Shown one piece after another: positions 38,002 to 46,812 of a stretch of DNA of 64,000 nucleotides. The stretch is from an uncultured Lachnospiraceae bacterium. Lineage in GTDB: Bacteria > Bacillota > Clostridia > Lachnospirales > Lachnospiraceae. Below the pieces are notes generated by a model. The model had not been told where the DNA came from and did not search any database. It saw only the letters and a list, made by a program, of their open reading frames with translations. The position numbers were made by a program, and so were the translations under genes. The stretch covers positions 1 to 64,000 of the forward strand of contig CANOVJ010000008.1 in NCBI GenBank assembly GCA_947570615.1, given 5' to 3'. The stretch's first letter is position 1. Each line of letters opens with the position of its first letter.

Positions 38002-39168
38002 ATGAACGTTTTATTGCTTGGAAAAGCTGATTCTGTATTTACCAGAGATTTCTGCAGATATATTTTAGATTCAGACGAGATGAATACAGTTATTTTATCA
38101 CAGGAATTATCTGAGGAATATAAGCATGATTATGAAATGGAAGGTGTAAGGCAGATAAGGTGGCCGGATGGGTTCTTAAAAGGAGTTCTTAAACGGCCCA
38201 AAACACTGTTAAATTTTTGCAAAACCTGTAGAGAGTTAGAAAAAGAAATTGGATTCGGAAGAGAAATTGATATAATGCATGTCCATTATGTTGAACCTTT
38301 ACATCTGATTTACTTTTTACAGTTTTGGAAGAATGCGAAAAAACGAATATTGACATTTTGGGGCAGCGATATTCTAAGGGCTTCTCGCACAAAAAAAATC
38401 TTGCTCCCTTATTTTTTGAAGGATGCAAATCATATTATTTTTATGATTAAAAATCAGTATGAGTTTTTTCAATCGATATATGGTCATAAATATGATCACA
38501 AAGTCAGGATTATAGATTTTGGTAACAGTTTGATTGATCATCTGGATAAGAACTTGGAATGCCGTTCACGGGAGGAGTGTAAAAGATATTTTGACATGCC
38601 TGTGGACAAAATTATTGTGCATGTGGGGTATAACGCATTCAGGGCGCAACAGCATTTGGAGATGATGGAACGTTTGAAGGAGCTTCCGGAAGAGATTTTG
38701 ATCAAGACAGAGTTTGTTTTCAGCGTAGCATACAGGCAGGATAGCGATTTTGAACGGTATAAGTCCCAACTTATCGATATCATGGATAGAAAAAAGGTGA
38801 ATTACAGATTTTGCTGCGATTATTTACAGGACGAAAAACTTGCGATGTTTCGCCGGACATGTGATATATTTGTATATGGACAAAAAACTGACGCGCGATC
38901 GGAGAGTCCGTTAGAATATGTATATGCCGGGGCTGAGTTTATATGTCCCAGGTGGTTATCGGGCAATTATGAGATACTTGACAGAGCGGAAACAAAATAT
39001 TATATTTATGAGAATTTTGAGGAGCTCTGCAGAGTTTTTGAATCGTGCCTGCAAAGTATGGATGTGTCGTGTGACAGAATAAATAATTTCGGAAGACAAA
39101 AGATCCGTGAAGAAATATCCTGGGATTCTGTAGAGGAGAAATGGGGAGCGCTGTATGAAGGACAGTAA
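38002..39168 (+). CDS. GT-B glycosyltransferase, divergent
   Basis: 388 aa. MNVLLLGKADSVFTRDFCRY opens the first domain, DIMHVHYVEPLHLIY and ILTFWGSDILRAS follow (GSD is typical of GT4-like and Fuc4NAc-transferase-like enzymes), and the second domain contains VHVGYNAFRAQQHLEMME and ARSESPLEYVYAGA. The E-x7-E is not clear. AGGGGG precedes ATG 38002. The last 14 bases overlap the aminotransferase gene, connecting this GT with the enzyme set that follows. Confidence 0.72.
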   Translation: MNVLLLGKADSVFTRDFCRYILDSDEMNTVILSQELSEEYKHDYEMEGVRQIRWPDGFLKGVLKRPKTLLNFCKTCRELEKEIGFGREIDIMHVHYVEPLHLIYFLQFWKNAKKRILTFWGSDILRASRTKKILLPYFLKDANHIIFMIKNQYEFFQSIYGHKYDHKVRIIDFGNSLIDHLDKNLECRSREECKRYFDMPVDKIIVHVGYNAFRAQQHLEMMERLKELPEEILIKTEFVFSVAYRQDSDFERYKSQLIDIMDRKKVNYRFCCDYLQDEKLAMFRRTCDIFVYGQKTDARSESPLEYVYAGAEFICPRWLSGNYEILDRAETKYYIYENFEELCRVFESCLQSMDVSCDRINNFGRQKIREEISWDSVEEKWGALYEGQ

Positions 39169-40099
39169 AAAGAACAGTGACAGGTTGATATGGTTGAATG
39201 GAAAACTTGTACCGGTTAATGAAGCAAAAATTGGTATCTTGTCTCCGACGTCACAATTCGGGGCAAATGTTTTTGAAGGGATACGATGTTATTGGAATGA
39301 GAAAGAACGACAATTATATGCCTTTCGTTTAGATGATCATTATCTCAGACTGGTACGTTCGATGCGCTTATTTGGCCTGAAGAATCCGTACAGTATGGAA
39401 GAATTGAAAGAGTATCTGAAAGAAACGGTCAGAATGAACCACTATAAAGAGGACATTGCAGTACGGCAGACAGTATTTGTGGATGGAATGGGAAGCTGGT
39501 TTTCAACGGAGCCGTTAGGAATGTTTATCGCACCCATTGGGAAAGCAAGAAAAAAAGTACCATTATCTGCAGGTGAGAGAGTTTGTATAAGCTCATGGGA
39601 AAGGATCAGTGAGCGGGATTTGTCGCCGAGAGTGAAAGTGGGGGCGAACTATATTAATAGCAGGGCGGCGTATCTGGAGGCAGTGAATAAGGGGTTTGAC
39701 GCTGCACTGTTTTTAAATCGCATGGGTTATGTGGCAGAGGGGACGGGATCCTGTTTTTTTATGATAAAAGGAAATGAAGTTATTACTCCATCGCTGACAG
39801 ACTCTATATTGGAAAGCATCACCAGAGATACTGTGATCCAAATAGCAAAAGATGAGTTAAAACTGAAGGTAACAGAGCGCCATATTGACCGCAGTGAATT
39901 ATTTATGTGTGACGAAGCCTTTTTTTGCGGGTCTGCGGTTGAAATCAGTCCCATCTCCGCGATAGAGGGTTTCAATGTGGGCGAGGGAAAACCAGGGAAA
40001 TATACAATCGAGATTCATAAAAAATATATAGAGATTGTAGCAGGAGACAATATAAAATATTCGAACTGGATTGAGCCTGTTTATGATTGTGGGGTATAA
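39155..40099 (+). CDS. Class IV PLP aminotransferase (BCAT/DAAT fold)
   Basis: 314 aa. IWLNGKLVPVNEAKIGILS and GANVFEGIRCYWN at the start, RVKVGANYINS with the PLP lysine K161, RMGYVAEGTGSCFFMIKG and EAFFCGSAVEISPI are the conserved class IV blocks; the sequence is nearer IlvE than D-amino-acid transaminase. It transfers an amino group to or from a 2-oxo acid. A biosynthetic ilvE would not sit here, between a GT and an HpaI-type aldolase, so a special substrate made in this locus is likely. It overlaps both neighbours. Family sure; substrate inferred. Confidence 0.88.
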   Translation: MKDSKKNSDRLIWLNGKLVPVNEAKIGILSPTSQFGANVFEGIRCYWNEKERQLYAFRLDDHYLRLVRSMRLFGLKNPYSMEELKEYLKETVRMNHYKEDIAVRQTVFVDGMGSWFSTEPLGMFIAPIGKARKKVPLSAGERVCISSWERISERDLSPRVKVGANYINSRAAYLEAVNKGFDAALFLNRMGYVAEGTGSCFFMIKGNEVITPSLTDSILESITRDTVIQIAKDELKLKVTERHIDRSELFMCDEAFFCGSAVEISPISAIEGFNVGEGKPGKYTIEIHKKYIEIVAGDNIKYSNWIEPVYDCGV

Positions 40100-40103
40100 G
40101 AAA

Positions 40104-40940
40104 ATGGCGTTACAGATGATGTATATTACAAATAATCCTCAGATCGCGCGAATTGCCGAAAAGTATTCGGTGGACAGAGTCTGGATAGATCTGGAGCAGA
40201 TTGGGAAAAAAGAAAGACAGGGTGGCATGAACACCGTTCAATCTGACCATTCCATAGAAGATGTCAGAAGAATCAGGGACAGTATTGAGGGAGCTGCTAA
40301 AGTACAGGTCAGAGTGAATCCGATGCATGGGAACTCACAGTGGGAAATAGATAAGGTGATCTCTTATGGTGCAGATATTATTATGTTGCCCTTTTTTTCC
40401 ACTGTAAATGAAGTCGAACGATTTATTAAAATGGTAAATGGCAGGGCGAGGACTTGTCTGTTGCTGGAGACTATTGGAGCAGAGCAGAACCTGAATGATA
40501 TACTGAAAATCGGAGGTATTGATGAGATCCATATAGGCCTGAACGATTTACATCTGCAATACCATCAGAGATTTATGTTCGAACTTCTGGCAAACGGAAA
40601 AGTAGAAGAGCTTTGCGGCAAAATTGCGGCAGTGGGTATTCCTTATGGCTTTGGAGGTATTGCCAAGCTGGATGAAGGGATGTTGCCGGCCAGACATATT
40701 ATTGCGGAGCACTACCGGTTAGGGTCTTCCATGGCTATTTTGTCAAGGAGTTTTTATGATTCCTGGATAGCGAATGATTTGGAAGAGGTAGAGAGGACTT
40801 TTAAGTATGGTCTGGGAGAAATCCGTGAATATGAGCAGCGCCTACAGCATGAAAGCGCTGTTTTCTTTGAAAAAAATAAAGAGACGGTTATTGAGGAAGT
40901 GAAAGAAATACTGCAAATTATAAATAATAAGAGGAATTAG
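40104..40940 (+). CDS. HpcH/HpaI-type pyruvate aldolase family protein
   Basis: 278 aa. VDRVWIDLEQIGKKERQGG, VRVNPMHGNSQWEIDKVI, ADIIMLPFFSTV, LLLETIGAEQNL and GLNDLHLQY trace the HpcH/HpaI TIM barrel: the E in LLETIGA and D in NDLH are metal ligands in relatives. Such aldolases join or split pyruvate and an aldehyde through a 4-hydroxy-2-oxo acid. ATG 40104 starts the conserved region; ATG 40083 is in frame but inside the previous gene. It lies between the aminotransferase and the LysA-like decarboxylase, a suggestive order of three reactions. Confidence 0.83.
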   Translation: MALQMMYITNNPQIARIAEKYSVDRVWIDLEQIGKKERQGGMNTVQSDHSIEDVRRIRDSIEGAAKVQVRVNPMHGNSQWEIDKVISYGADIIMLPFFSTVNEVERFIKMVNGRARTCLLLETIGAEQNLNDILKIGGIDEIHIGLNDLHLQYHQRFMFELLANGKVEELCGKIAAVGIPYGFGGIAKLDEGMLPARHIIAEHYRLGSSMAILSRSFYDSWIANDLEEVERTFKYGLGEIREYEQRLQHESAVFFEKNKETVIEEVKEILQIINNKRN

Positions 40941-40941
40941 A

Positions 40942-42168
40942 ATGAAGTTAGATTTTGATGTATTAAACAGAATATCCGCAACTTATGGAGATTCCTTTTA
41001 TCTATTGGATACGGATGTCTTTGACAATAATTATTCGGAAATGATACAGGCATTCAGGGATATTTACTCCAATACTAGGGTAGCTTATTCCTATAAGACC
41101 AATTACATTCCCAGGCTCTGCAGGAGAGTAAAGGATATGGGAGGAGCTGCCGAGGTAGTCTCCGAAATGGAGCTATGGCTCGCAGAGAAAATTGGAGTCG
41201 AGGGAGAGGATATCTATTATAATGGCCCTTACAAGAAGGCAGATTATATAGAGAAGCTGCTTTTAAAAGGGGGGCATATCAATATCGATTCCGATTATGA
41301 AGCCGGTATTATTGAAGACATTGCACTTCGAAACCCGGATGTTTTGTTTCGAATTGGCATTCGATGTAATATTAATATTGGCCAGAAGCCTTTGTCCAGA
41401 TTCGGCGTTGACGTCGCGTCGGGAGAATTGAAAAGAATAGTAAAGTATATTAACCAGATTCCCAATGTAAAAGTAAATGGTTTGCATTGTCACATTCCTT
41501 TTCGAACTCTGGAATCCTTTTCCAGAAGGATGGAGTATTTATTTGAAACTTTAAACGATCTTCCTGAAAGCAGATGGGATTATATCAGCCTGGGGGGTGG
41601 GTACATGGGAAAGATTGATGAGCAGTTGGCAAGACAATTGTCATATAATCCCCCCACATTTTCGGAATATGCATCGGTTATAGCAGGAGGAATGAAGGAG
41701 TATTTTGCAGAAAGTGCCCGAAAGCCCAAATTAATTATTGAACCGGGAAGTGCTCTGGCGGCCAACGCAATGAAATATGCCACACGAGTTGTTGACATAA
41801 AGTGCATAGGAGGACATTATATTGCAAATATGGCAGGGAGCTCATTTCAAATAAACCCTGCAGTCAAAAATGTTAACAGACCGGTTGTCGTCTGTCATTC
41901 AAAGGACGAAAACGAATTAAGGGAATTCGATTGCCTGGATATGGCAGGCTATACATGCATAGAAGACGATTATTTATACAGGAACTATCAGGGAAAATTA
42001 GGGAAGGGGGACTTTGCAGTATTTGATAATGTGGGCTCTTACAGTGTGGTGATGAAACCTCCTTTTATTTTGCCGGATGTAGCTGTTTTAGAGCTGCAGG
42101 AGAATGGAAAAGCAGAGCTGATTAAACGTCCTCAGACGGCAGAGGATATATTTATGTATTATTATTGA
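40942..42168 (+). CDS. LysA-like fold III PLP decarboxylase
   Basis: 408 aa. YSYKTNYIPRLC holds the PLP lysine K52; GGAAEVVSEMELWLA, YNGPYKKADYIEK, HINIDSDYEAGII, LHCHIPFRTLESF, SLGGGYMG and EPGSALAANAM follow as in diaminopimelate/ornithine decarboxylases of the alanine-racemase fold. AVFDNVGSYSVVM near the end is the conserved C-terminal block. The housekeeping lysA normally sits elsewhere; here the enzyme directly follows an HpaI aldolase and an aminotransferase and probably decarboxylates (or binds) an unusual amino acid for the glycan. It begins 2 bases after the previous stop. Confidence 0.86.
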   Translation: MKLDFDVLNRISATYGDSFYLLDTDVFDNNYSEMIQAFRDIYSNTRVAYSYKTNYIPRLCRRVKDMGGAAEVVSEMELWLAEKIGVEGEDIYYNGPYKKADYIEKLLLKGGHINIDSDYEAGIIEDIALRNPDVLFRIGIRCNINIGQKPLSRFGVDVASGELKRIVKYINQIPNVKVNGLHCHIPFRTLESFSRRMEYLFETLNDLPESRWDYISLGGGYMGKIDEQLARQLSYNPPTFSEYASVIAGGMKEYFAESARKPKLIIEPGSALAANAMKYATRVVDIKCIGGHYIANMAGSSFQINPAVKNVNRPVVVCHSKDENELREFDCLDMAGYTCIEDDYLYRNYQGKLGKGDFAVFDNVGSYSVVMKPPFILPDVAVLELQENGKAELIKRPQTAEDIFMYYY

Positions 42169-42185
42169 CCGGGGTAGAGTGCGAG

Positions 42186-43148
42186 ATGAGCGAGGATAAA
42201 AAGATATCAATTATTTTGAGCTTTTATAATGAGGAGAGATATCTGAAAAAGGCAATTGACAGTGTTCTGGCGCAGACATATCATAATTTTGAGCTGATAA
42301 TAATTAATGATGGATCAGATGATGGCAGTGAATCCATTGTGAACAGTTATTCAGATGAACGTATAATTTACGAAAAGAATTCTGAGAATAGAAGACTGGC
42401 ATACTCTCGAAATCGAGGACTCGAACTTGCAACAGGTGATTACATTGGTTTTTTTGATGCTGACGATATCATGATGCCGGATAAAATGGAAAAGCAGATC
42501 AGATATTTTAAAGAGCATAGAGATGTAACGCTTATAAGTGGCGGCTATAAATATATGGATGCGGACGGGAATGTGGAAGATGCGGTTATTGTGCCTGAAT
42601 ATAGAAATAACGAACAAATCAGGGCCTATATGTTATATAGAAACTGTATTGCCTGCGCGGGAGCTGCCCTGTTCCACAGGAGTATTATAGAGAAATACAA
42701 TATCCGGTTTGATGAGACAAATATGGCGTCTGAGGACTACAGGTTTTGGATTGATATGCTGCCGTATGCCAATGCAGTGAATTTGGAGGATTGCTTTTTT
42801 TGTTATAGAGTAAATCACGGTTCCAAGTCAGCAGCAATTGTGAATGAGGACAAATCTGCATATGACAGGGAGATAAGAAAACTCCTGGAGCATGCGTGGG
42901 CCCAAAGAGGTTTTCTGCTGGAAGAGAGTGATGTCTCCTTTATGTATGATTTTTTTTATAGGCAGAAAAGAATATGGAAGCTGCCAGATATATGCCGTGG
43001 AATCAGTATATACAAAAGAATAAAGGAGCAGATTCGTGTGTTGCAATTGCGGGAGGGAGAACTAATACTGCGGTATTATAAAAAACAGTGGGCGCGGGGA
43101 TATCAGGTATACTGGCTGATTAAAGGAATAGCGGGCGTGGCAGGGTGA
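42186..43148 (+). CDS. GT2 family glycosyltransferase
   Basis: 320 aa. ISIILSFYNEERYLKKAID, INDGSDDGSE, YSRNRGLELATGDYIG and FFDADDIMMP (DxD) define a GT-A enzyme. A TTG at 42165 overlaps the previous gene, but ATG 42186 stands right before the domain with GGGGTAGAG upstream. The C-terminal half is helical and basic. It ends by overlapping the following surface-carbohydrate gene. Probably transfers a sugar, or the special residue made by the preceding enzymes. Confidence 0.85.
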   Translation: MSEDKKISIILSFYNEERYLKKAIDSVLAQTYHNFELIIINDGSDDGSESIVNSYSDERIIYEKNSENRRLAYSRNRGLELATGDYIGFFDADDIMMPDKMEKQIRYFKEHRDVTLISGGYKYMDADGNVEDAVIVPEYRNNEQIRAYMLYRNCIACAGAALFHRSIIEKYNIRFDETNMASEDYRFWIDMLPYANAVNLEDCFFCYRVNHGSKSAAIVNEDKSAYDREIRKLLEHAWAQRGFLLEESDVSFMYDFFYRQKRIWKLPDICRGISIYKRIKEQIRVLQLREGELILRYYKKQWARGYQVYWLIKGIAGVAG

Positions 43149-43153
43149 AGTGC

Positions 43154-44524
43154 ATGATTGAGTTGGATTTTTTATTTGTTTATGAACATAAGGTGAGAGA
43201 ACTTGAAAATCTTTGCCTCATGAAATATGAATTGGACAGAAGAGGGTACAGGACCAAAATCGTTTATATTGATGATGCACAGAATGCGATGGCCGATACA
43301 CCGATTTATCATGCGAAAGTGCTTTGTACAATGGCATGCTATGACAACTATACTCTTTTCTGGCATAGTAAGGAATTTGTAAAGTTTGAGAAGGTAATTG
43401 ATCTTCAGTGGGAAAATATTGTTTATCCCAAGGATGAGGGCCGGGAGAATGCCTATAAGAATTACCACGGGATCGGCCGGGAGGTGGTTCATGTTTCGTG
43501 GGGACAGCAAAATGTTGATCGTCTGATCAGGGTGGCACATTTAGATAAAAAGAAGGTGAAGCTGACAGGACATGTTGGTATGGATTTTCTGCGGGCTCCC
43601 CTTGGCAGATATTATTTGCCCCGGAAAGAGATTTTATCGAAGTACGATATTCCGTCTGATAAAAAGGTTATTTTATTTGCCTCGCCATACTATGGAGACT
43701 GCCTGACAGAGGAGTATATTGAGGGGATGTGCAAAGCATTTGGAGAAGACTGGAAAGAATATTACAGTTTTATGTGTGCATCTCAGCGGGAAGTTCTTAT
43801 GTGGTTTCAGAAGATATGTATGGCACATTCTGATCTGGTAGTGATATATCGACCGCATCCGGGGCATCCGAGTGCTATGGCGCAGGAGCTGTCAGAAAAA
43901 TTTAGCAACTTTCGAATAATATCGGCAGAATCTGTTAAACAATGGATTTTAATCTGTGACAGGATATATACAGGGAACAGCTCGGTGGTGGTAGAGGCTT
44001 TTTTTGCAAAGAAGATGTGTAATCTTTTGTTCCCGTTTCCGACAACACCGGGATTTGAGTTGAAACTGATCTCTGAATCCTGTAAAATTAAAACATATGA
44101 AGAATTCAGCGAGTCAATATACGAAGAGCATGGAGATTTCCCGACGCCTGATAAAAGTATTGAGGATATTTATCTGATAGACTGGAAGACACCCAATTAC
44201 ATAAAGTTTGCAGACATGGCGGAAGATGTCTGGCGGGACAGATACTATCAGCTTTCCAGACGGCAATTGTGGCATTATAAGGAATATAATGCCGGACAAT
44301 ATTTGCAGAGAATCTTTACAGGGATGAAACCGCTGTATAATATATATCTTTCTCTGTTAAAGAATCAGAAGCTGAAATGGCCCGTTCTGGAGCATCAGAG
44401 AGAAGTCCGCAGAAAAACATATGAAAGAATAGCGGAAATTGAGAATGAGCATAAGCATGAGCTTACGAGTGAAATGGAAATTGCAGAAACTATTAACCGA
44501 ATAAAACAGGCCTTGGAAAATTAA
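43154..44524 (+). CDS. Surface carbohydrate biosynthesis protein (GT-B/glycerophosphotransferase-like)
   Basis: 456 aa. The start is either GTG 43145 (overlapping the previous stop) or ATG 43154, which has AGGGTGAAG in front and begins the conserved part. IELDFLFVYEHKVRELENL, HVSWGQQNVDRLI, VIYRPHPGHPSAMAQEL and YTGNSSVVVEAFF resemble proteins annotated as surface carbohydrate biosynthesis proteins, whose second half shares the HPGH and SSVVVEA motifs with CDP-glycerol glycerophosphotransferases and other GT-B folds. The next gene encodes a cytidylyltransferase, so a cytidylyl-activated donor is an attractive guess. Confidence 0.72.
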   Translation: MIELDFLFVYEHKVRELENLCLMKYELDRRGYRTKIVYIDDAQNAMADTPIYHAKVLCTMACYDNYTLFWHSKEFVKFEKVIDLQWENIVYPKDEGRENAYKNYHGIGREVVHVSWGQQNVDRLIRVAHLDKKKVKLTGHVGMDFLRAPLGRYYLPRKEILSKYDIPSDKKVILFASPYYGDCLTEEYIEGMCKAFGEDWKEYYSFMCASQREVLMWFQKICMAHSDLVVIYRPHPGHPSAMAQELSEKFSNFRIISAESVKQWILICDRIYTGNSSVVVEAFFAKKMCNLLFPFPTTPGFELKLISESCKIKTYEEFSESIYEEHGDFPTPDKSIEDIYLIDWKTPNYIKFADMAEDVWRDRYYQLSRRQLWHYKEYNAGQYLQRIFTGMKPLYNIYLSLLKNQKLKWPVLEHQREVRRKTYERIAEIENEHKHELTSEMEIAETINRIKQALEN

Positions 44525-44547
44525 TTAACATTCAGGAGGAGAAGAAA

Positions 44548-45228
44548 ATGAATAGGACGATTACCGCAATTATTCCTGTAAAAGGGAACAGTACAAGATT
44601 ACCGAATAAGAATATTCTGCCTTTTGCGGATACAAATTTACTGCTTCATAAGATTCGACAGCTCAAACAGGTGGAGGAGATCACGGAAATCGTTGTCTCA
44701 TCAGACTCTGATGAAATGCTTGCAATGGGAAGTGCCGAGGGCGTAACAGCGATCAGAAGACCAAAAAAATATGCAGATGAATCAGTGCCTTTTGGAATGT
44801 TCCTGGAGTATATCAGCGACGAGATGCCCAATGAGCATATAATGTGGGCATGTGCTACTTCACCATTGGTAGAACCTTATCTGTATCGAAAAGCCATCAG
44901 ATTATATTTTGAAAAACTGCAAGAAGGATATGACTCGTTGATTACCTGTGATCCATATCAGACTTACCTTATGGATGAAAAGGGGCCCTTAAACTTCAGT
45001 ATGGGGCTTGCTCATAAGAATTCAGAGCAGTTGCCACGATTATATCATTTCACGAATGGGATCAATATTGCGCCTCGTGTTAAGCTTAAAGAGTGGCATT
45101 ATAATTATGGGCCGAAGGCGTATCGTCTGATTATCAACAAAAGGGAGGCGGTAGACATTGACGATATTTATGACTATGAAATTGCCAAAGCTCTGTATAA
45201 GATGGAAGACCCGAATCCAACCATTTAG
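44548..45228 (+). CDS. Acylneuraminate cytidylyltransferase family protein
   Basis: 226 aa after a strong AGGAGGAG site. TAIIPVKGNSTRLPNKNILPF is the nucleotide-binding signature of CMP-NeuAc/CMP-Kdo-type synthetases (R..KN), then VVSSDSDEML, ACATSPLVEP and a final VDIDDIYDYEIA with the conserved aspartates. It would activate a 2-keto sugar acid, or another small molecule, with CTP. The usual partners NeuB/NeuC or KdsA are absent; instead a KdsC-like phosphatase and an HMGL-type aldolase lie 5 kb downstream. Substrate therefore open. Confidence 0.87.
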   Translation: MNRTITAIIPVKGNSTRLPNKNILPFADTNLLLHKIRQLKQVEEITEIVVSSDSDEMLAMGSAEGVTAIRRPKKYADESVPFGMFLEYISDEMPNEHIMWACATSPLVEPYLYRKAIRLYFEKLQEGYDSLITCDPYQTYLMDEKGPLNFSMGLAHKNSEQLPRLYHFTNGINIAPRVKLKEWHYNYGPKAYRLIINKREAVDIDDIYDYEIAKALYKMEDPNPTI

Positions 45229-45254
45229 GTGACGGCAGAAGGCAGGGGGAATAC

Positions 45255-46755
45255 ATGAAGTTGTGAATCAGTGGTTGAAAGAGGGGCCTGCGAATCTTCA
45301 TTTTACTTGTTATGAATATTTCGATTCCGTAGAGTTTTCATCTCTCAGTGAAAGATGCCCTTATATTTCATACCCGGTTGGATCTACGTTTTTAATCTGG
45401 GGGATGGCTAGATTAATGGGAAGAAATCATATAGGCATATATTTTCTGAAACATGTGCAGGCACTGTTCTTCCTGACAGAAACATTATCGTTAGCTTTTT
45501 TCTCCTGCTTTATTCTGACACAAAGAGGATGTAAAGGAAAAACAGGAAGGATAATGGCCTCTGTATTAATAGCAGTTACCTGGATGTATTTGCCAGGAAA
45601 TGCCTGGTATTTATCCAATGTGCTATGGTCGGACCAGCTGGTCATTTTGTATGTCATGCTTTTTATCATGCTTGAGTATATGAATGATATCCTGAATAAG
45701 AGCAGGTTAAAGCTTTTTATAAAGGCGATCAGAACAGGAATTATTTATATGGGGGTCATGACAGATTATTTTTTCTGGATATTCATTTTTTGTGTGACCT
45801 TAATAAAGGCAGTAAGATTTATTCTGATTAGGATGGATTTCAGGACGGCCACAGCGGGGCTATGTGAGTATGTATGGCCTGTTTTTGCGGGGATAGCAAC
45901 CTTTTTGTGGCAGATTTCGTATACAGAGAACTGGTTTTCGGTTTTGAAGAAAAAGTTTATTTACAGGACGGGAGGAACAGCGGAAGGATCTTTGTTCGAT
46001 AATTTCTGCTCCGTGTTCACGGCCGGAAGTACTGTCAGGGGGGGGTGCTGCTGGCTTTCATTTTTCTCTCTGTGCTTCTTCCAGTCATAGAATTGTTAAA
46101 AGGGAGGAAAATAAAAAAAATATTTACGGAGCCGGGGACCGGAATTATTCTGGCAGCCGTGATTGCGCCCTGTGTTCAGATTTTACTTTTTAAAAATCAT
46201 TCTGTGAATCATGAATTTTCAATGGTAAAGCTGGGATGGATTGTCGCAGTTTTTCCGCTCATTTATGCGTTGTATATGCGGTGGATGCATAATGTAGATG
46301 TTAAGTGCCGATTTTTTCAGAATGGTGAAGGCGTCCCGGTTATGTATCTGAGAATGATTATGATGATAGTACTGTTGGCAATTATAATGGGGCAGCCTTT
46401 TTCGACGAAGGATTATCTGAAAAGAATGAATTGGGTAGCTGAGCATAAAATGGAGGAAGCAATTTATAATCTGACAGATTACGATGACTTATGCTTTTCT
46501 TTTGATACAAAGATATCTTATGATGATTCTATGTCCATGGCGGTATCTGAAAAATGTATTTATAAGGTAGAGGATATGGCGGAACTCAAAAAGAAAGTAT
46601 CCCGGACAGAAAGCAGGGTCGATAAAATTTTTTTTGTGATTGATTACACAATGGAAGGTGGAAATGCCGTGCAGGATGGCCTGAAAGCGGCAATGATGGA
46701 ACGGAATGAGCATGTATATGAGGATGATCAGTATTGCATCGTAGGATTACAATGA
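45255..46755 (+). pseudogene. GT-C-like membrane protein gene, N-terminally damaged and frameshifted at an 8-G tract
   Basis: A good ribosome site AGGGGGA stands before ATG 45255, but this reads only three codons to TGA. The homologous-looking frame opens at GTG 45263 with NQWLKEGPANLHF, lacking the first membrane segment and acidic loop expected of a GT-C enzyme, so a 5' deletion is likely. The frame runs through membrane segments to the G run at 46038-46045, where reading continues one frame back as VLLAFIFLSVLLPVIE up to 46755, including more membrane segments and a soluble outer tail. With 9 or 6 Gs the two parts would join to about 497 codons. The final domain matches tails of the other GT-C genes here. 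Confidence 0.72.
46038..46045 (+). repeat. Poly-G(8) tract, possible slippage switch
   Basis: Eight consecutive Gs sit exactly at the frame change of the damaged membrane-protein gene. In the present length the frame reads R-G-G-C-C-W and soon stops; one more G gives R-G-G-V-L-L-A-F and continues for 236 codons. It is the longest G run I saw in the window; runs of seven occur at 32386-32392 and 58300-58306. Confidence 0.6.
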
Positions 46756-46812
46756 AGCTTTGAGGTAGCGGGATATCTGCGAGTATACAGTTAGAAAGAA
46801 GGGGGATTACAA

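Noticed and set aside
39155-42168. Aminotransferase and decarboxylase as housekeeping ilvE and lysA
   Set aside because: Their position between GT genes, overlaps with neighbours and the HpaI aldolase between them argue for a specialised role.
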